Source: Mesorhizobium shangrilense (GTDB lineage: Bacteria; Pseudomonadota; Alphaproteobacteria; Rhizobiales; Rhizobiaceae). From it: a stretch of DNA of 40,193 nucleotides. The position numbers and the translations under genes are program-made. Positions 1 to 10,983 of this stretch are shown piece after piece; position 1 is the stretch's first letter; every line of letters begins with the position of its first letter. The stretch lies in assembly GCF_040537815.1 (NCBI RefSeq), contig NZ_JBEWSZ010000017.1:1-40193 (forward strand), in the 5' to 3' direction. The notes below the pieces were generated by a model that was not told the origin of the DNA, ran no database searches, and saw only the letters and a list, made by a program, of their open reading frames with translations.

Positions 1-725
1 AGCATGTTGATCGGAACGCTTTCCGGATGCTCCGGCAGGTTGGCCAAGGTGACCAGCATGTCGATCCGGTCCGCCGGCTCTTCGCCCATGCCGACAATGC
101 CGCCGCAGCAGACCTTGATGCCGGATTGGCGTACATGCTCGAGCGTTTCCAGCCGGTCGGCAAAGCTCCGCGTGCTGATGATCTCACTGTAGTAGCGTTC
201 CGACGTATCGATGTTGTGGTTGTAATAGTCGAGACCAGCCTGTTTCAGCCGGGCTGCCTGCTCAAGGTCGATCATGCCGAGGGTCATGCAGGTCTCCATG
301 CCCAGCGCCTTGACGCCTTCGACCATCGCCACGACCGCATTCATGTCGCGCGCCTTGGGATTTCGCCAGGCCGCACCCATGCAATAGCGGGTGGCGCCGG
401 CGTCACGCGCCTTGGTCGCTTCGGCAATGACGCGCCTGACCTCCATCAGTTTCGACGCCTTCAGGCCGGTTTCGTGATGCGCCGATTGACTGCAATAGCC
501 GCAATCCTCCGGGCAGCCGCCTGTCTTGATGCTGAGAAGCCGGCTGAGCTGGACTTTGTTGGGATCGAAATTCTGGCGATGAATCGTTTGGGCTAGGAAC
601 AGCAGGTCGTTGAAGGGTGCCTCGGAGAGTGCGCGGGCTTCGGCCTGCGTCCACAAACCGCCCGCTCTTGCATATCCAACTTCCGGCGCTGGCGCCGATT
701 CATCTACGTGCGAAACGAACGTCAT
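1..725 (-). CDS. bioB: Biotin synthase BioB (C-terminus beyond left edge)
   Basis: Radical-SAM enzyme that inserts sulfur into dethiobiotin in the last step of biotin synthesis. About 241 codons are visible from the ATG at 725 down to the window edge; the family is usually about 320-350 residues, so the last quarter or so is missing. The radical-SAM cluster motif [11 protein letters not shown] is at residues 71-81 (Cys71, Cys75, Cys78), and the family signatures [13 protein letters not shown] and [11 protein letters not shown] follow. The gene lies downstream of the methylmalonyl-CoA mutase gene on the same strand, after a 286-bp gap with no gene, so it may have its own promoter or be read through from the pcc operon. 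Placement beside a biotin-dependent carboxylase makes functional sense. Identification is firm. Confidence 0.96.
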   Translation of the reverse strand, partial: MTFVSHVDESAPAPEVGYARAGGLWTQAEARALSEAPFNDLLFLAQTIHRQNFDPNKVQLSRLLSIKTGGCPEDCGYCSQSAHHETGLKASKLMEVRRVIAEATKARDAGATRYCMGAAWRNPKARDMNAVVAMVEGVKALGMETCMTLGMIDLEQAARLKQAGLDYYNHNIDTSERYYSEIISTRSFADRLETLEHVRQSGIKVCCGGIVGMGEEPADRIDMLVTLANLPEHPESVPINM

Positions 726-1011
726 GTTCTTCCTCATCCCCGGGTCGCCCCGCCGCCGTTTATAGCTCGCGGCCATCCTTTCAGCCCAAATCGAAATCGC
801 GGGCCAATGTGTCGTCGCGCCATATGTCAGCCGGCCGATCGCAACGAGATTCGACGCTTGGACCGAAGCATTCAGTCCCATGTCCGGTCCCTGCGGCAAT
901 CTGAGGTCAGCCGCCTCGGCAATTTCGCGATATCGTTGCGGCTTGGCACGACATTTTTTCCGAGCATGGGCGCTCCGTCGAGCGCACCGAAACCTGGAAA
1001 GTTAAGACCGT

Positions 1012-3153
1012 TCATTGATTGCGGCGCTTACCTTCGATGAGATCGATAACCGCACGCGCGGCATCCACGACATGCGTTCCCGGGCCGAACACGGCGGCGA
1101 CCCCATGGTCCATCAGGAACTGATAATCCTGGCGCGGCACCACGCCACCGCACACCACGAGGATGTTTTCGGCGCCTCTCGCCTTCAGTGCCTCGATCAG
1201 CTGCGGCAGAAGGGTTTTGTGTCCGGCCGCGAGCGAGGATGCGCCGACGACATGAACCTCAGAGGCCACGGCCATGCTTGCTGCTTCTTCCGGTGTTTGG
1301 AAAAGCGGACCGGCGACCACGTCGAAACCGAGATCGCCGAAGGCCGATGCGATCACTTTGGCGCCGCGGTCGTGGCCATCCTGACCGAGCTTGGCCACCA
1401 TCAGCTTCGGGCGTCTGCCGAGCGAGACGGAAACGTCCTTGATGCGCGACGCCAGCGTTTGGTATTCCGGCTCATTCTGGAAGGCGGCTCCGTAGACCTC
1501 CGTAATCACCTCGGGAACGGCCGCGTGATCCCCGAAAGCGCGGCGCAAGACATCGGAAATCTCCCCCACCGTCGCGCGAGCGCGCGCAGCTTCAACCGCC
1601 GCTTCGAGAATGTTGCCCTTGCCGCTGGCCGCGGTCTCACCAAGCGCGGCAAGGGCTGCGTCGACGCGCTTGGGATCGCGCTGACGCTTTGTTCGTTCGA
1701 TACGGCGAATCTGCGCCTCTCGCACCGCGGCATTGTCTATCTCAAGAACCTCGATCGGGGCCTCGTTCTCCAGCCGGTACGTGTTGACGCCGACGATCAC
1801 CTCGTCACCGAGATCGATCGCCGCCTGGCGTTGGGTCGCCGCCGTCTCGATTAGGCGTTTTGGCAAACCGTCGATGACGGCCTTGGTCATGCCGCCGATG
1901 GCCTCGATTTCCTCGATGAGCGCCCACGCCTTGTCAGCAAGTTCGGCGGTCAGGCTTTCGACGTAATAGGAGCCGGCCAGCGGATCGACGACCTTGGTCA
2001 CGCCGGTCTCGTGCTGGAGGATGAGTTGAGTGTTGCGCGCAATGCGCGCCGAAAACTCAGTCGGCAGTGCGATCGCCTCATCGAACGAGTTGGTGTGGAG
2101 TGACTGCGTGCCACCGAGAACCGCGGCGAGCGCCTCATAAGCGGTGCGCACGATGTTGTTGTAGGGGTCCTGCTCCTGCAGCGACACGCCCGATGTCTGG
2201 CAGTGCGTGCGCAGCATCAGCGATGAAGGCTTCTTCGGCTGGAACTCTTCCATGATACGCGACCACAGAAGTCGCGCCGCCCGCAGCTTGGCGGCTTCCA
2301 TGAAGAAATTCATCCCAATCGCAAAGAAGAACGAGAGCCGTCCGGCAAAATCGTCGACGTCGAGGCCCTGCTTCAACGCCGCACGCACATATTCACGCCC
2401 GTCGGCCAGGGTGAAGGCGAGTTCCTGCACCAGCGTCGCGCCCGCCTCCTGCATATGATAGCCGGAGATGGAGATCGAGTTGAACTTCGGCATCTCCTTT
2501 GCAGTGTACTCGATGATGTCGGCGACGATCCGCATCGAGGGTTCGGGCGGGTAGATGTAGGTGTTGCGGACCATGAACTCCTTCAGGATGTCGTTCTGGA
2601 TGGTCCCGGAAAGCTCGGCGTGCGAGCAGCCCTGCTCCTCGCCGGCGACGATGAAGCAGGCGAGGATCGGGATGACCGCGCCGTTCATGGTCATGGAGAC
2701 GGAAATGTCCTTGAGCGATATGCACTCGAACAGGACCTTCATGTCCTCAACGGAATCGATGGCTACACCCGCCTTGCCGACATCGCCGACGACACGCGGG
2801 TGGTCGCTGTCATAGCCGCGATGCGTGGCGAGATCGAACGCAACTGACACGCCCTGCTGGCCCGCAGCAAGCGCCTTGCGGTAGAAGGCGTTCGACTCCT
2901 CCGCCGTCGAAAAGCCAGCATATTGCCGGATCGTCCACGGCCTGCCGGCATACATGGTCGCGCGGGGCCCGCGCAGGAACGGTTTTATCCCGGGCAGCGT
3001 GCCGAGGTGGCCGGCTGTATCCAGATCAGCCTCGGTGTAGAGCGCCTTGATCGCAATGCCTTCCGGCGTATTCCAGACCAAGGTGTCGGGCGACGCCTTG
3101 ACTTCGTGCTCGGTGAGTTTTCGCCAGTCCTCGTAGGCTACGCGGTCGGCCAT
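1012..3153 (-). CDS. scpA: Methylmalonyl-CoA mutase, single-chain, B12-dependent
   Basis: Isomerises (R)-methylmalonyl-CoA to succinyl-CoA, the last step of propionyl-CoA assimilation, using adenosylcobalamin. The product is 713 residues, the usual length for the catalytic single-chain mutase. The N-terminal TIM barrel carries the substrate-binding stretch around [16 protein letters not shown] (residues ~66-81). The C-terminal cobalamin domain has the DxHxxG motif as DGHDRG with the cobalt-ligating histidine at about residue 594, followed by the GASSLAAGH and CGGVVP loops. It starts 11 bp after the pccA stop, so the two are almost certainly co-transcribed. Rhizobial names for this gene include bhbA and mcm. 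No methylmalonyl-CoA epimerase or MeaB-type chaperone gene is visible in the window. Confidence 0.97.
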   Translation of the reverse strand: MADRVAYEDWRKLTEHEVKASPDTLVWNTPEGIAIKALYTEADLDTAGHLGTLPGIKPFLRGPRATMYAGRPWTIRQYAGFSTAEESNAFYRKALAAGQQGVSVAFDLATHRGYDSDHPRVVGDVGKAGVAIDSVEDMKVLFECISLKDISVSMTMNGAVIPILACFIVAGEEQGCSHAELSGTIQNDILKEFMVRNTYIYPPEPSMRIVADIIEYTAKEMPKFNSISISGYHMQEAGATLVQELAFTLADGREYVRAALKQGLDVDDFAGRLSFFFAIGMNFFMEAAKLRAARLLWSRIMEEFQPKKPSSLMLRTHCQTSGVSLQEQDPYNNIVRTAYEALAAVLGGTQSLHTNSFDEAIALPTEFSARIARNTQLILQHETGVTKVVDPLAGSYYVESLTAELADKAWALIEEIEAIGGMTKAVIDGLPKRLIETAATQRQAAIDLGDEVIVGVNTYRLENEAPIEVLEIDNAAVREAQIRRIERTKRQRDPKRVDAALAALGETAASGKGNILEAAVEAARARATVGEISDVLRRAFGDHAAVPEVITEVYGAAFQNEPEYQTLASRIKDVSVSLGRRPKLMVAKLGQDGHDRGAKVIASAFGDLGFDVVAGPLFQTPEEAASMAVASEVHVVGASSLAAGHKTLLPQLIEALKARGAENILVVCGGVVPRQDYQFLMDHGVAAVFGPGTHVVDAARAVIDLIEGKRRNQ

Positions 3154-3164
3154 TTGTCCTACCC

Positions 3165-5168
3165 TTAGTTAAATTCCATGATCAGTTCATCGACGGCCAT
3201 GTTCATGCCGGCAGTCCCGGCGATGTGCTTCACCGAGCCCTTGCGCTCGGCGCGCAGCACGTTCTCCATTTTCATCGCTTCCACCGTTGCAAGAATCTGG
3301 CCAGCCTCCACCGCATCGCCCTCGCCAACGGCAATCGCGGTGAGCACGCCAGGCATCGGGCAGAGCAGCAGCTTGGAGGTGTCCGGCGGCTGCTTCTTCG
3401 GCATCAACCGCGCGAGTTCGGCGATAGGTGGGCTGCGTACATGGGCAACAACATCCATTCCGCGCCAGCGCAGTCGGTAGCCGGTTCCTGACCGGGACGT
3501 TTTGATCGAGATGCTTTCGGCGCTGATTTGAAAGTGCGCGAGGGGCCGTCCCGGCAGCCAGTCGCTTGCAACGCTCAGGACCGAGCCGTCATCGAATGAC
3601 ACCGCGGTTCCGTTTTCGTGGTCGCACACGGCGACCGGAAAGGCATGGTTGCCAAGCGTGACGATCCAATCGCTGGAGACTTTGCGACGATGATTGTCCA
3701 TCGCCCCGGAGATCAGGACATTGCGGTGCTGGAGTTTCCAGTTGATGTGTGCCGCGAGCGCCGCGAGCTTGCGCTCATCCGCATCGGTTGGGGACACACC
3801 TGCGAAGCCGTCCGGAAACTCCTCAGCGATAAAGGCTGTGGTCAGCCGCCCCTCGCGAAACCGGGGATAGTCCATGACAGCAGCGAGAAACGGCAGGTTA
3901 TGGCCGATGCCTTCCACTTCGAAATTATCCAACGCCGCGCCCATGGCGTTGATTGCGCCCAGCCGGTCGGGCGCCCAGGCGCAGAGCTTGGCGATCATGG
4001 GATCATAGTGCATCGAGATTTCCGACCCCTCGACCACACCGGTATCGTTGCGGATGAGTGAGCCGTCCGCATCCGCACCTTCGGCCGGCGGCCGGTAGCG
4101 TGTCAGACGACCGATCGAGGGCAGGAAATTGCGATACGGGTCTTCGGCGTAGAGCCGGCTTTCGACCGCCCAGCCGTTCAGCCTCACATCCTCTTGGCCA
4201 AAGCGCAGCTTTTCGCCGGCGGCGATGCGGATCATTTCCTCGACCAGATCGATGCCGGTTACAAGTTCGGTGACCGGGTGCTCGACCTGAAGTCGCGTGT
4301 TCATTTCGAGGAAGTAGAAGTTGCGGTCGCGATCGACGATGAATTCAACGGTACCTGCCGAGTGGTAGCCGACCGCCTTGGCAAGAGCGACGGCCTGCTT
4401 CCCCATCGCATGCCGGGTTGCTTCGTCGATGAATGGTGATGGCGCTTCCTCGATGATCTTCTGGTTGCGGCGCTGGATCGAGCATTCCCGCTCACCGAGG
4501 TAGACGATATTGCCGTACTGATCGCCGAGCACCTGGATTTCAATGTGACGTGGCTCGGTAACGAATTTCTCGATGAAGATACGGTCGTCGCCAAAGGCGT
4601 TCTTCGCCTCGTTTCGCGAGGAGTGAAATCCTTCGCGCGCCCCGACCTCGTTCCAGGCAATGCGCATACCCTTGCCGCCCCCGCCGGCGGATGCCTTGAT
4701 CATGACAGGAAAGCCGATCTCAGCGGCGATGCGCACCGCTTCCTCTGCATCCTCGATCAGAGCCATGTGGCCGGGCACAGTGGAGACGCCGGCGGATGCC
4801 GCGATCTTTTTCGACGTGATCTTGTCGCCCATCGCCTCGATGGCGACGGGGGAGGGCCCGATGAAAGCGATGCCCTTGGCTTTGAGCGCGTCGGCGAAAT
4901 TCGAATTCTCAGACAGGAAACCGTAGCCCGGATGAACCGCATCAGCGCCCGTAGCGGCGATGGCATCGAGAATGTTTGCAATGCGAAGATAGGACTGGGC
5001 TGAGGCGGCGGGACCGATGTGGACCGCTTCATCGGCTTGCCGGACGTGCAAGGCGTCGCGGTCAGCGTCGGAATAGACGGCAACGGTGGCTATGCCAAGC
5101 CTGTGCGCCGTTTTGATCACCCGGCAGGCGATCTCGCCACGATTGGCAATCAGGATCTTCTTGAACAT
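3165..5168 (-). CDS. pccA: Propionyl-CoA carboxylase alpha subunit (biotin carboxylase + BCCP)
   Basis: Carboxylates its own biotin with ATP and bicarbonate and hands the CO2 to PccB to make methylmalonyl-CoA. I start it at the ATG at 5168 ([17 protein letters not shown]), the universal family N-terminus; an in-frame ATG 14 codons upstream lies inside pccB. The product is 667 residues. The biotin-carboxylase part spans ~1-445 with the ATP-grasp glycine loop GGGGKGMR at ~162-169. A linker and BT-type region follow, and the C-terminal biotinyl domain has EAMKMEN with the biotinylated lysine at ~633. It lies 11 bp after pccB and 11 bp before the mutase gene. All expected motifs are intact. Confidence 0.97.
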   Translation of the reverse strand: MFKKILIANRGEIACRVIKTAHRLGIATVAVYSDADRDALHVRQADEAVHIGPAASAQSYLRIANILDAIAATGADAVHPGYGFLSENSNFADALKAKGIAFIGPSPVAIEAMGDKITSKKIAASAGVSTVPGHMALIEDAEEAVRIAAEIGFPVMIKASAGGGGKGMRIAWNEVGAREGFHSSRNEAKNAFGDDRIFIEKFVTEPRHIEIQVLGDQYGNIVYLGERECSIQRRNQKIIEEAPSPFIDEATRHAMGKQAVALAKAVGYHSAGTVEFIVDRDRNFYFLEMNTRLQVEHPVTELVTGIDLVEEMIRIAAGEKLRFGQEDVRLNGWAVESRLYAEDPYRNFLPSIGRLTRYRPPAEGADADGSLIRNDTGVVEGSEISMHYDPMIAKLCAWAPDRLGAINAMGAALDNFEVEGIGHNLPFLAAVMDYPRFREGRLTTAFIAEEFPDGFAGVSPTDADERKLAALAAHINWKLQHRNVLISGAMDNHRRKVSSDWIVTLGNHAFPVAVCDHENGTAVSFDDGSVLSVASDWLPGRPLAHFQISAESISIKTSRSGTGYRLRWRGMDVVAHVRSPPIAELARLMPKKQPPDTSKLLLCPMPGVLTAIAVGEGDAVEAGQILATVEAMKMENVLRAERKGSVKHIAGTAGMNMAVDELIMEFN

Positions 5169-5179
5169 TTTTAGCGCAC

Positions 5180-6712
5180 TCAAAGCGGAATGGTGTCGTG
5201 CTTCTTCCATCGCGTCTCGACGCTCTTGCCACGCAAAGTGGCAAAGGCACGCGCGATCCGCTTGCGTGAGGAATGTGGCATGATCACCTCGTCGATGAAG
5301 CCGCGCTCGGCGGCAATGAAGGGATTGGCGAAACGCTGCTCGTATTCCTTGGTACGAGCCGCCAGCCTCTCGGGATCGCCGAGTTCGGACCGATAGAGGA
5401 TCTCGGTAGCGCCCTTTGCGCCCATCACCGCGATTTCGGCGGTCGGCCAGGCGTAGTTGATGTCCGCGCCGATATGTTTTGACGCCATCACGTCGTAGGC
5501 GCCGCCATAAGCCTTGCGCGTGATCAACGTGACCATCGGTACGGTCGCCTGGGAATAGGCAAACAGCAGCTTGGCGCCGTGCTTGATGACGCCGCCATAT
5601 TCCTGGGCGGTGCCCGGCAGGAAACCTGGCACGTCGACGAGCGTTAGGATCGGGATGTCGAAGGCGTTGCAGAAGCGAACAAAACGCGCCGCCTTGCGGG
5701 AGGAATCAATGTCGAGGCATCCGGCCAGCATCATCGGCTGGTTGGCCACCAACCCCACGGTTCTGCCCTCGATGCGCAGAAAACCGGTGATGATGTTGCG
5801 AGCGAAGGCGACCTGAAGCTCGAAGAAGTCGCCTTCGTCGGCAATAGCAAGGATCAACTCTTTCATGTCGTAAGACCTATTGGCACTCTCCGGCACCAGT
5901 GTATCGAGGCGCAACTCGATCCGCTCGGGATCATCATAAAACGGCCGCACCGGCGGCTTTTCCCGATTGTTCAATGGCAGGAAGTCAAAGAGGCGCCGGA
6001 CCTCTTCCAACGCCTCGATATCGTTTTCGAAAGCCCCGTCAGCAACAGACGACCTTTGCGTGTGAGTTGCCGCGCCGCCGAGTTCCTCCGCGGTCACGAT
6101 CTCGTTCGTCACCGTCTTCACCACATCGGGGCCGGTCACAAACATGTAGGAGGAATCCCGAACCATGAAGATGAAGTCGGTCATGGCCGGGGAATAGACC
6201 GCGCCGCCGGCGCACGGGCCCATGATCACCGAAATCTGCGGAATGACGCCAGAAGCATCGACATTGCGCTTGAAGACATCGGCGTAGCCGGCAAGTGAGG
6301 CGACGCCCTCTTGGATGCGCGCGCCGCCGGAATCGTTGAGGCCGATCACCGGCGCCCCATTGCGCAACGCCATGTCCATGATTTTGCAGATCTTCTGAGC
6401 GTGCGTCTCGGACAGCGATCCGCCAAGCACCGTGAAGTCCTGAGAGAAGACGTAAACGAGCCGGCCGTTGATCGTACCCCAGCCTGTGACCACGCCATCC
6501 CCGGCAACTTTCTGGGCGTCCATGCCGAAGTCTGTTGCACGATGGGTGACATACATGTCGTATTCTTCGAAGGAGCCTTCATCGAGAAGCACCACGAGGC
6601 GCTCTCGGGCGGTCAGCTTGCCTTTCGCGTGCTGGGCATCGACACGCTTCTGCCCTCCGCCCATGCGGGCCTGCGCACGACGGACCTCGAGTTGTTCGAG
6701 AACGGCTCGCAT
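5180..6712 (-). CDS. pccB: Propionyl-CoA carboxylase beta subunit (carboxyltransferase)
   Basis: Carboxyltransferase half of propionyl-CoA carboxylase. The start at 6712 ([20 protein letters not shown]) gives 510 residues, the normal length, and has a purine-rich AAGGGCGGG just upstream. An in-frame upstream extension of 61 codons is unlike any PccB and covers the promoter. Crotonase-fold carboxyltransferase N and C halves are complete, with signatures GARIQEGV (N half) and [10 protein letters not shown] plus GGAYDVM (C half). It is the first gene of the minus-strand operon pccB-pccA-mcm and is divergent from the regulator gene pccR, 221 bp away. Confidence 0.97.
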   Translation of the reverse strand: MRAVLEQLEVRRAQARMGGGQKRVDAQHAKGKLTARERLVVLLDEGSFEEYDMYVTHRATDFGMDAQKVAGDGVVTGWGTINGRLVYVFSQDFTVLGGSLSETHAQKICKIMDMALRNGAPVIGLNDSGGARIQEGVASLAGYADVFKRNVDASGVIPQISVIMGPCAGGAVYSPAMTDFIFMVRDSSYMFVTGPDVVKTVTNEIVTAEELGGAATHTQRSSVADGAFENDIEALEEVRRLFDFLPLNNREKPPVRPFYDDPERIELRLDTLVPESANRSYDMKELILAIADEGDFFELQVAFARNIITGFLRIEGRTVGLVANQPMMLAGCLDIDSSRKAARFVRFCNAFDIPILTLVDVPGFLPGTAQEYGGVIKHGAKLLFAYSQATVPMVTLITRKAYGGAYDVMASKHIGADINYAWPTAEIAVMGAKGATEILYRSELGDPERLAARTKEYEQRFANPFIAAERGFIDEVIMPHSSRKRIARAFATLRGKSVETRWKKHDTIPL

Positions 6713-6904
6713 CAGCGTCCCGCCCTTGGTGCGACCAGGGTCCAAGCCGTCGGCAAAAGCGTCGCGGCAAGCCGGCCTTGCATTGAACTCGGTCTTGCTT
6801 CGCTGGGCAATCGCATGAGCACCTCCCGCAGAAATGAGCTTCTCATTAGTTGGCCGGCAATGAACGGAAAAGGATTGACCGGGCGCGAATGCCAAATGTA
6901 TGAA

Positions 6905-6936
6905 GTTGCAAATAGCAAACTGCGAACTTGCAAATG
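6905..6936. promoter_or_regulatory. Probable PccR operator: four GCAAA-type repeats over the pccR start
   Basis: Between pccB and pccR, GCAAA occurs at 6908-6912, 6915-6919 and 6930-6934, with a variant GCGAA at 6922-6926. These are four copies spaced 7-8 bp, the last running into the ATG of pccR. The outer two are embedded in TTGCAAAT. I remember the PccR site of Rhodobacter sphaeroides as paired TTTGCAAA half-sites, so this array is the natural operator for the divergent pcc operon and for autoregulation. The sequence repeat is seen; the protein-DNA pairing is inferred. Confidence 0.65.
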
Positions 6937-8346
6937 GCGTATTCTAAGCTTTTCATTGGGCGCCGCGTGCGCGAACTACGGGAGGCCAGCAAGGCCACCC
7001 AGGCGGTATTCGCCGAGCGCCTAGGGATTTCGACCAGCTATCTGAACCAGATCGAAAACAACCAGCGACCGGTCTCAGCCGCAGTGCTTCTTGCGCTGGC
7101 CGAGAAATTCAACGTCGATATCGCTTCGATCGGCGGCAGTGACGCCGACCGGCTGCTCTCTGCACTGAGCGAGACACTTGCTGACCCCGTGTTCGGCGGC
7201 GTTTCAGCCGGATTTCAGGAACTCAAGCTCGTTGCCCAAAACGCACCGTCTTTCGCTCATGCGCTGATCACCTGTCATCAGGCTTATCGCAGAAATAGCG
7301 AGCAGCTTGCCAGCTTCGACGACCAGCTTATCCGGACCAATGCTTTTGCCGAGCCGTCCCCCTACGAGGAAGTGCGGGACTTCTTTCATTTTGTTGACAA
7401 CTACATCGATGAGCTTGACCGGGCGGCCGAGCATCTGGCGAAAGGATTAGGCGTATCGGATCGAGATGTCGGTACGGCGTTGGCAGATCACCTGGAAAAG
7501 CATCATCACGTTCGCATTGCGCGTGCCGGAAACGGCGAGCGGGTAATCAGGCGCTTCGACGCGTCAGCGCGCGTGCTGTACCTGAACTCATACTCACCTG
7601 CGCCGACGCGCAGTTTTCAGATGGCATTCCAGATCGGCGCCTTGGAGCAACGGGCAGAAATCGATGCGATCATTGAGCGAGCGCGCTTCCGTACTGTCGA
7701 AGCGGCAGAGATAGGCAGGATCGGGCTGCAGAACTATTTTGCCTGTGCGCTGATGTTGCCGTACCAGTCCTTTCTGCTCACAGCGAAGGAGTTGCGACAT
7801 GACCTTCATCTTCTCGCGGTGCGCTTCGGCGCCAGCCTCGAGCAGGTGGCTCATCGCCTCTCGACTTTGCAAAGATCTGGGTTGAAAGGCGTTGCGGTCT
7901 TCTTCGCGCGTATCGATCGCGCGGGCAACATTACGAAGCGCCATAGCGCATCGAAGTTGCAGTTTGCGCGCTACGGTGCAGCTTGCCCTTTGTGGAACGC
8001 TCATCAGGCATTCGAAACCCCAGGCCGCATGCATTGCCAGCTGGCCGAGACGCCAGACGGCGTGCGTTATCTCAGTATCGCCACAGAAATCACTAAAGCA
8101 GACGGTGGATTTGGCTCTCCTCATCGACGCTACGCGATCGCGCTCGGATGCGAGATCTCCGATGCGGGCGATTTCGTCTACGCAGACCGGCTGGATTTTG
8201 GCAACAGCTCAGCGTTCGAGCCCATCGGCGTTTCATGCCGCATTTGTGCGCGCCTGGATTGCATTCAACGCGCCATCCCGCCGCTCAAGAGCACGATTAC
8301 AGTCGATCACAACCGACGCAGCGAACTGCCATACACGCTTTGCTGA
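6934..8346 (+). CDS. pccR: Short-chain fatty acyl-CoA regulator (ScfR/PccR family)
   Basis: Transcription factor expected to sense propionyl-CoA or a related short acyl-CoA and control the divergent pcc operon. It has an N-terminal XRE helix-turn-helix (residues ~10-65, with [20 protein letters not shown]) and a long middle region of the IrrE-like/ScfR type without an HExxH zinc motif. The C-terminus is cysteine-rich, ending in [17 protein letters not shown], a hallmark of the ScfR family (usually about 470 residues; 470 here). I use the ATG at 6934; a TTG two codons upstream is also in frame. The operator-like repeats overlap this start, which suggests autorepression. Paralogues of this family control glyoxylate or acetate genes, but the gene context points to PccR. 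Confidence 0.88.
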   Translation: MAYSKLFIGRRVRELREASKATQAVFAERLGISTSYLNQIENNQRPVSAAVLLALAEKFNVDIASIGGSDADRLLSALSETLADPVFGGVSAGFQELKLVAQNAPSFAHALITCHQAYRRNSEQLASFDDQLIRTNAFAEPSPYEEVRDFFHFVDNYIDELDRAAEHLAKGLGVSDRDVGTALADHLEKHHHVRIARAGNGERVIRRFDASARVLYLNSYSPAPTRSFQMAFQIGALEQRAEIDAIIERARFRTVEAAEIGRIGLQNYFACALMLPYQSFLLTAKELRHDLHLLAVRFGASLEQVAHRLSTLQRSGLKGVAVFFARIDRAGNITKRHSASKLQFARYGAACPLWNAHQAFETPGRMHCQLAETPDGVRYLSIATEITKADGGFGSPHRRYAIALGCEISDAGDFVYADRLDFGNSSAFEPIGVSCRICARLDCIQRAIPPLKSTITVDHNRRSELPYTLC

Positions 8347-8756
8347 TTGAGAGTGAGGTGGCCGGAAGGTGCCATCTGCTGCCATTTCCACGTGCTTGCG
8401 ACAGATCTCGGCTCCTTCGACCTACATCACTCGATTCTGGGCTTGTAACGGGCGTTCTCGAACCGCCCGATCTGGCCTTTGACCAAAGAGCATGTGGGCG
8501 GGAAGGCGTGCCCCGTAGGTCCAATCGCTCTATCCGACGGATACGGCAAAGATGTACCGTACACCAAGTCACAATGGTGGCTGGACGGCGCTCGACGAGA
8601 CGTCGGGCTTGTTGGTCATGGTGCAAAATCGGTTAGCCGGGAAGTTTGATGCGATTATGCAATGGAATGTCGCACCCAGTGCGGTGTCGGGCTTCTTGAA
8701 CCGACCAAAATCAAAAAACGGCCGGCGACGGGCATCAACAGAGCGGACCCCTGCAA
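8347..8756. other. Intergenic stretch with an unassigned open remnant (8449-8649, +)
   Basis: No complete gene is seen. On the plus strand a 66-codon open stretch without a start runs from just after a stop at 8446 to a stop at 8647. It reads like protein (for example DVPYTKSQWWLDGARRDVG) and may be the tail of a lost gene, but I do not recognise it. No clear terminator follows pccR. Confidence 0.3.
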
Positions 8757-10472
8757 ATGTCAAATGATCTCTCATTGCCGGACAAGCCGGGTGAAGTGAC
8801 GCTCTCCACGGTCGTGCAAGCCAGTCCACCGGGGAAGCCCGACACGTTGCTCAACATACGCAACCTTCGGATTGAGGCGACGGTCTACCCACCGGGCGAG
8901 AGCCCAAAGAACGTAGTTCTCGTCCACGACGTTTCGCTGACGCTGAAACGGGGCAGGGTTTTGGGTCTGATTGGCGAATCGGGCGCCGGCAAGTCCACCA
9001 TAGGTCTGGCCAGCATGGGTTATGGTCGCGGCGGGGTCAAAATAACTGGCGGCGAGGTCATCCTTAACGGCCGTGACATTCTGAAGGTCGGCGCAAAGGG
9101 CATGCGCAAACTCCGGGGCCGCGAGGTCTGCTATGTTGCGCAGTCGGCCGCCGCCGCATTCAACCCAGCCCACCGGCTGATGGACCAGGTGGTGGAGGCG
9201 GCACTTCTACATGGCATGGCAACGCGGACAGAAGCTGAGAAGCGGGCGATTGCTCTATTTATGAAGCTTGGCCTTCCTGACCCCGAAAACATCGGCAAAC
9301 GTTTCCCCCATCAGGTTTCGGGCGGTCAGTTGCAGCGCGTCATGACGGCCATGGCGCTCTGCTCGGAGCCTGACCTCATTGTCTTCGACGAGCCAACCAC
9401 AGCGCTCGACGTCACTACACAAATTGACGTGCTGGCCGCGATCCGGGACGCCATCCGTGACACCGGGGTCGCGGCACTTTACATCACCCACGACTTGGCG
9501 GTGGTGGCGCAGGTCGCGGACGAGATCATGGTGCTGCGCAACGGCAAGCTCGTAGAGCGGGGAATGACGCAGCAGATCATCAACCAGCCGCACGAGCAAT
9601 ACACGCGAGCCCTCGTTTCAGTGCATCACATCGATCACGAGCAGAAGGACTGCGGCACGGCGCCTGTGCTGTCAGTCAAAGGCCTGACAGCAGGTTACGG
9701 CGACGGAGCAATCAAGGTCTTACGCGATGTTTCCCTGGACCTTCATACTGGACAGACGCTCGCCGTGGTCGGCGAATCGGGCTCGGGTAAATCGACGCTG
9801 GCGCGGGTGATCACTGGGTTGCTGCCGCCTTTGGCAGGCAGCATCCAGTTCGACGGGCGCGACCTTCCCCGTCGGTTGGCCGAGCGATCGAAGGATGACC
9901 TTCAGCAACTTCAGATGATCTATCAAATGGCGGACACCGCGATGAATCCGCGCCAGAGCGTGGCGACGATCATCGGGCGGCCGCTCGAATTCTATTTCGG
10001 TATCAACGGTGCGGGGCGCGACCATCGCGTGGCCGAACTGCTTGACAAGATCGAAATGGGCAAGAGCCTGGCGAACCGGTATCCGGCAGAGCTGTCGGGC
10101 GGACAAAAGCAGCGCGTTTGCATCGCGCGGGCGCTTGCGGCAAAGCCGAAGCTGATCATCTGCGACGAGGTGACTTCGGCTCTCGACCCATTGGTTGCCA
10201 ACGGAATCTTGAAGCTCTTGCTGCACTTGCAGAAGGAGGAGGGGGTAGCCTATCTCTTAATTACCCACGATCTCGCAACGGTGAAATCGATCGCCGATTC
10301 GATCTCGGTGATGTATCGCGGGCAAGTGGTCCGCTACGGGGCAAAAACCCAGGTTCTTAGCCCACCTTTCGATCCTTATACTGAACTTCTGCTGTCTTCC
10401 GTTCCTGAGATGGAGGTCGGCTGGCTAGATAAGGCCATCGGCTCCCGGCGGATGAAGAGCGCCGGGAATTAA
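8757..10472 (+). CDS. ABC transporter ATPase, fused DppD-DppF-type double NBD
   Basis: Energises a peptide/opine/nickel-class (PepT) importer at the inner face of the membrane. The single chain of 571 residues carries two complete nucleotide-binding domains. NBD1 has Walker A GESGAGKST (~73-81), signature VSGGQ and Walker B LIVFDEP. NBD2 has Walker A GESGSGKST (~339-347), signature LSGGQ and Walker B LIICDEV. Most such systems use two separate ATPase genes. No permease or binding-protein gene adjoins it; matching DppB/DppC permeases and binding proteins occur 21-30 kb to the right, so it plausibly serves them. The substrate is unknown; a quaternary amine or amino-acid derivative fits the island. 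Confidence 0.93.
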   Translation: MSNDLSLPDKPGEVTLSTVVQASPPGKPDTLLNIRNLRIEATVYPPGESPKNVVLVHDVSLTLKRGRVLGLIGESGAGKSTIGLASMGYGRGGVKITGGEVILNGRDILKVGAKGMRKLRGREVCYVAQSAAAAFNPAHRLMDQVVEAALLHGMATRTEAEKRAIALFMKLGLPDPENIGKRFPHQVSGGQLQRVMTAMALCSEPDLIVFDEPTTALDVTTQIDVLAAIRDAIRDTGVAALYITHDLAVVAQVADEIMVLRNGKLVERGMTQQIINQPHEQYTRALVSVHHIDHEQKDCGTAPVLSVKGLTAGYGDGAIKVLRDVSLDLHTGQTLAVVGESGSGKSTLARVITGLLPPLAGSIQFDGRDLPRRLAERSKDDLQQLQMIYQMADTAMNPRQSVATIIGRPLEFYFGINGAGRDHRVAELLDKIEMGKSLANRYPAELSGGQKQRVCIARALAAKPKLIICDEVTSALDPLVANGILKLLLHLQKEEGVAYLLITHDLATVKSIADSISVMYRGQVVRYGAKTQVLSPPFDPYTELLLSSVPEMEVGWLDKAIGSRRMKSAGN

Positions 10473-10983
10473 CAGGGCGGCGGCGCCTGAACAGAGCATA
10501 CGACTGTTGTCGCCTATTGACCTGCGAGGAGCGGGTTCAGAAAACAGAAATGTCTTCGCGGCGCGTCGAGGAACTTGGCGGAAGGCGGCGTTCCAATATT
10601 CCAATAAACACGTGGTCCACTATGAGGGCGCGCAATCGGCGGCGCTGGTATGATTTACCCCCTTAGGCGTGTTGAGACCCGGCGTCGAGGGCGGTTTGAG
10701 CTGAGCGTTGTTGAACGGCACGGAACGCTGCCACGCTACTGGATCACAATACAGGCAAACGAGATCATATCAAGGCGATAGCCTCGTGCTTGTAACTGCA
10801 ACCTTCCAGGAAGCGGTTGGGGAGCGAACTCAAATCCACATCGTCCCGTCATGCACTTTGCTCCGCTTCTGGCCCCTATGCCTTCTTTGAAGGCAGGAAG
10901 ACCGCACTAGCGCCGGAGGGATAGCTGACGATTTGAAATGATGTCCGTGAGAGTCGGCTTGCCATCAACGAAGAACGGCACGG
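10473..10983. other. Intergenic, no gene recognised
   Basis: About 510 bp between the ABC ATPase gene and the LysR gene, whose 3' ends face each other. A short open stretch of 60 codons at 10708 has no recognisable protein character. A perfect 7-bp hairpin (TGCCTTC/GAAGGCA, 10879-10895) lies 3' of the LysR gene but lacks a T tract on either strand. Confidence 0.5.

Noticed and set aside
27..596. Plus-strand open frame of 189 codons over bioB
   Set aside because: It is the antisense shadow of bioB, whose minus-strand translation shows the radical-SAM motif and family signatures.
726..1011. Cobalamin or biotin regulatory RNA between mcm and bioB
   Set aside because: No B12-box-like or other riboswitch signature was recognisable.
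3165..5210. Longer N-terminus for pccA starting at 5210
   Set aside because: The extra 14 residues lie within pccB coding sequence and precede the universal [14 protein letters not shown] start.
10879..10895. Hairpin TGCCTTC-TTT-GAAGGCA as an intrinsic terminator for the LysR gene
   Set aside because: Short stem and no T tract on either strand; too weak to call.
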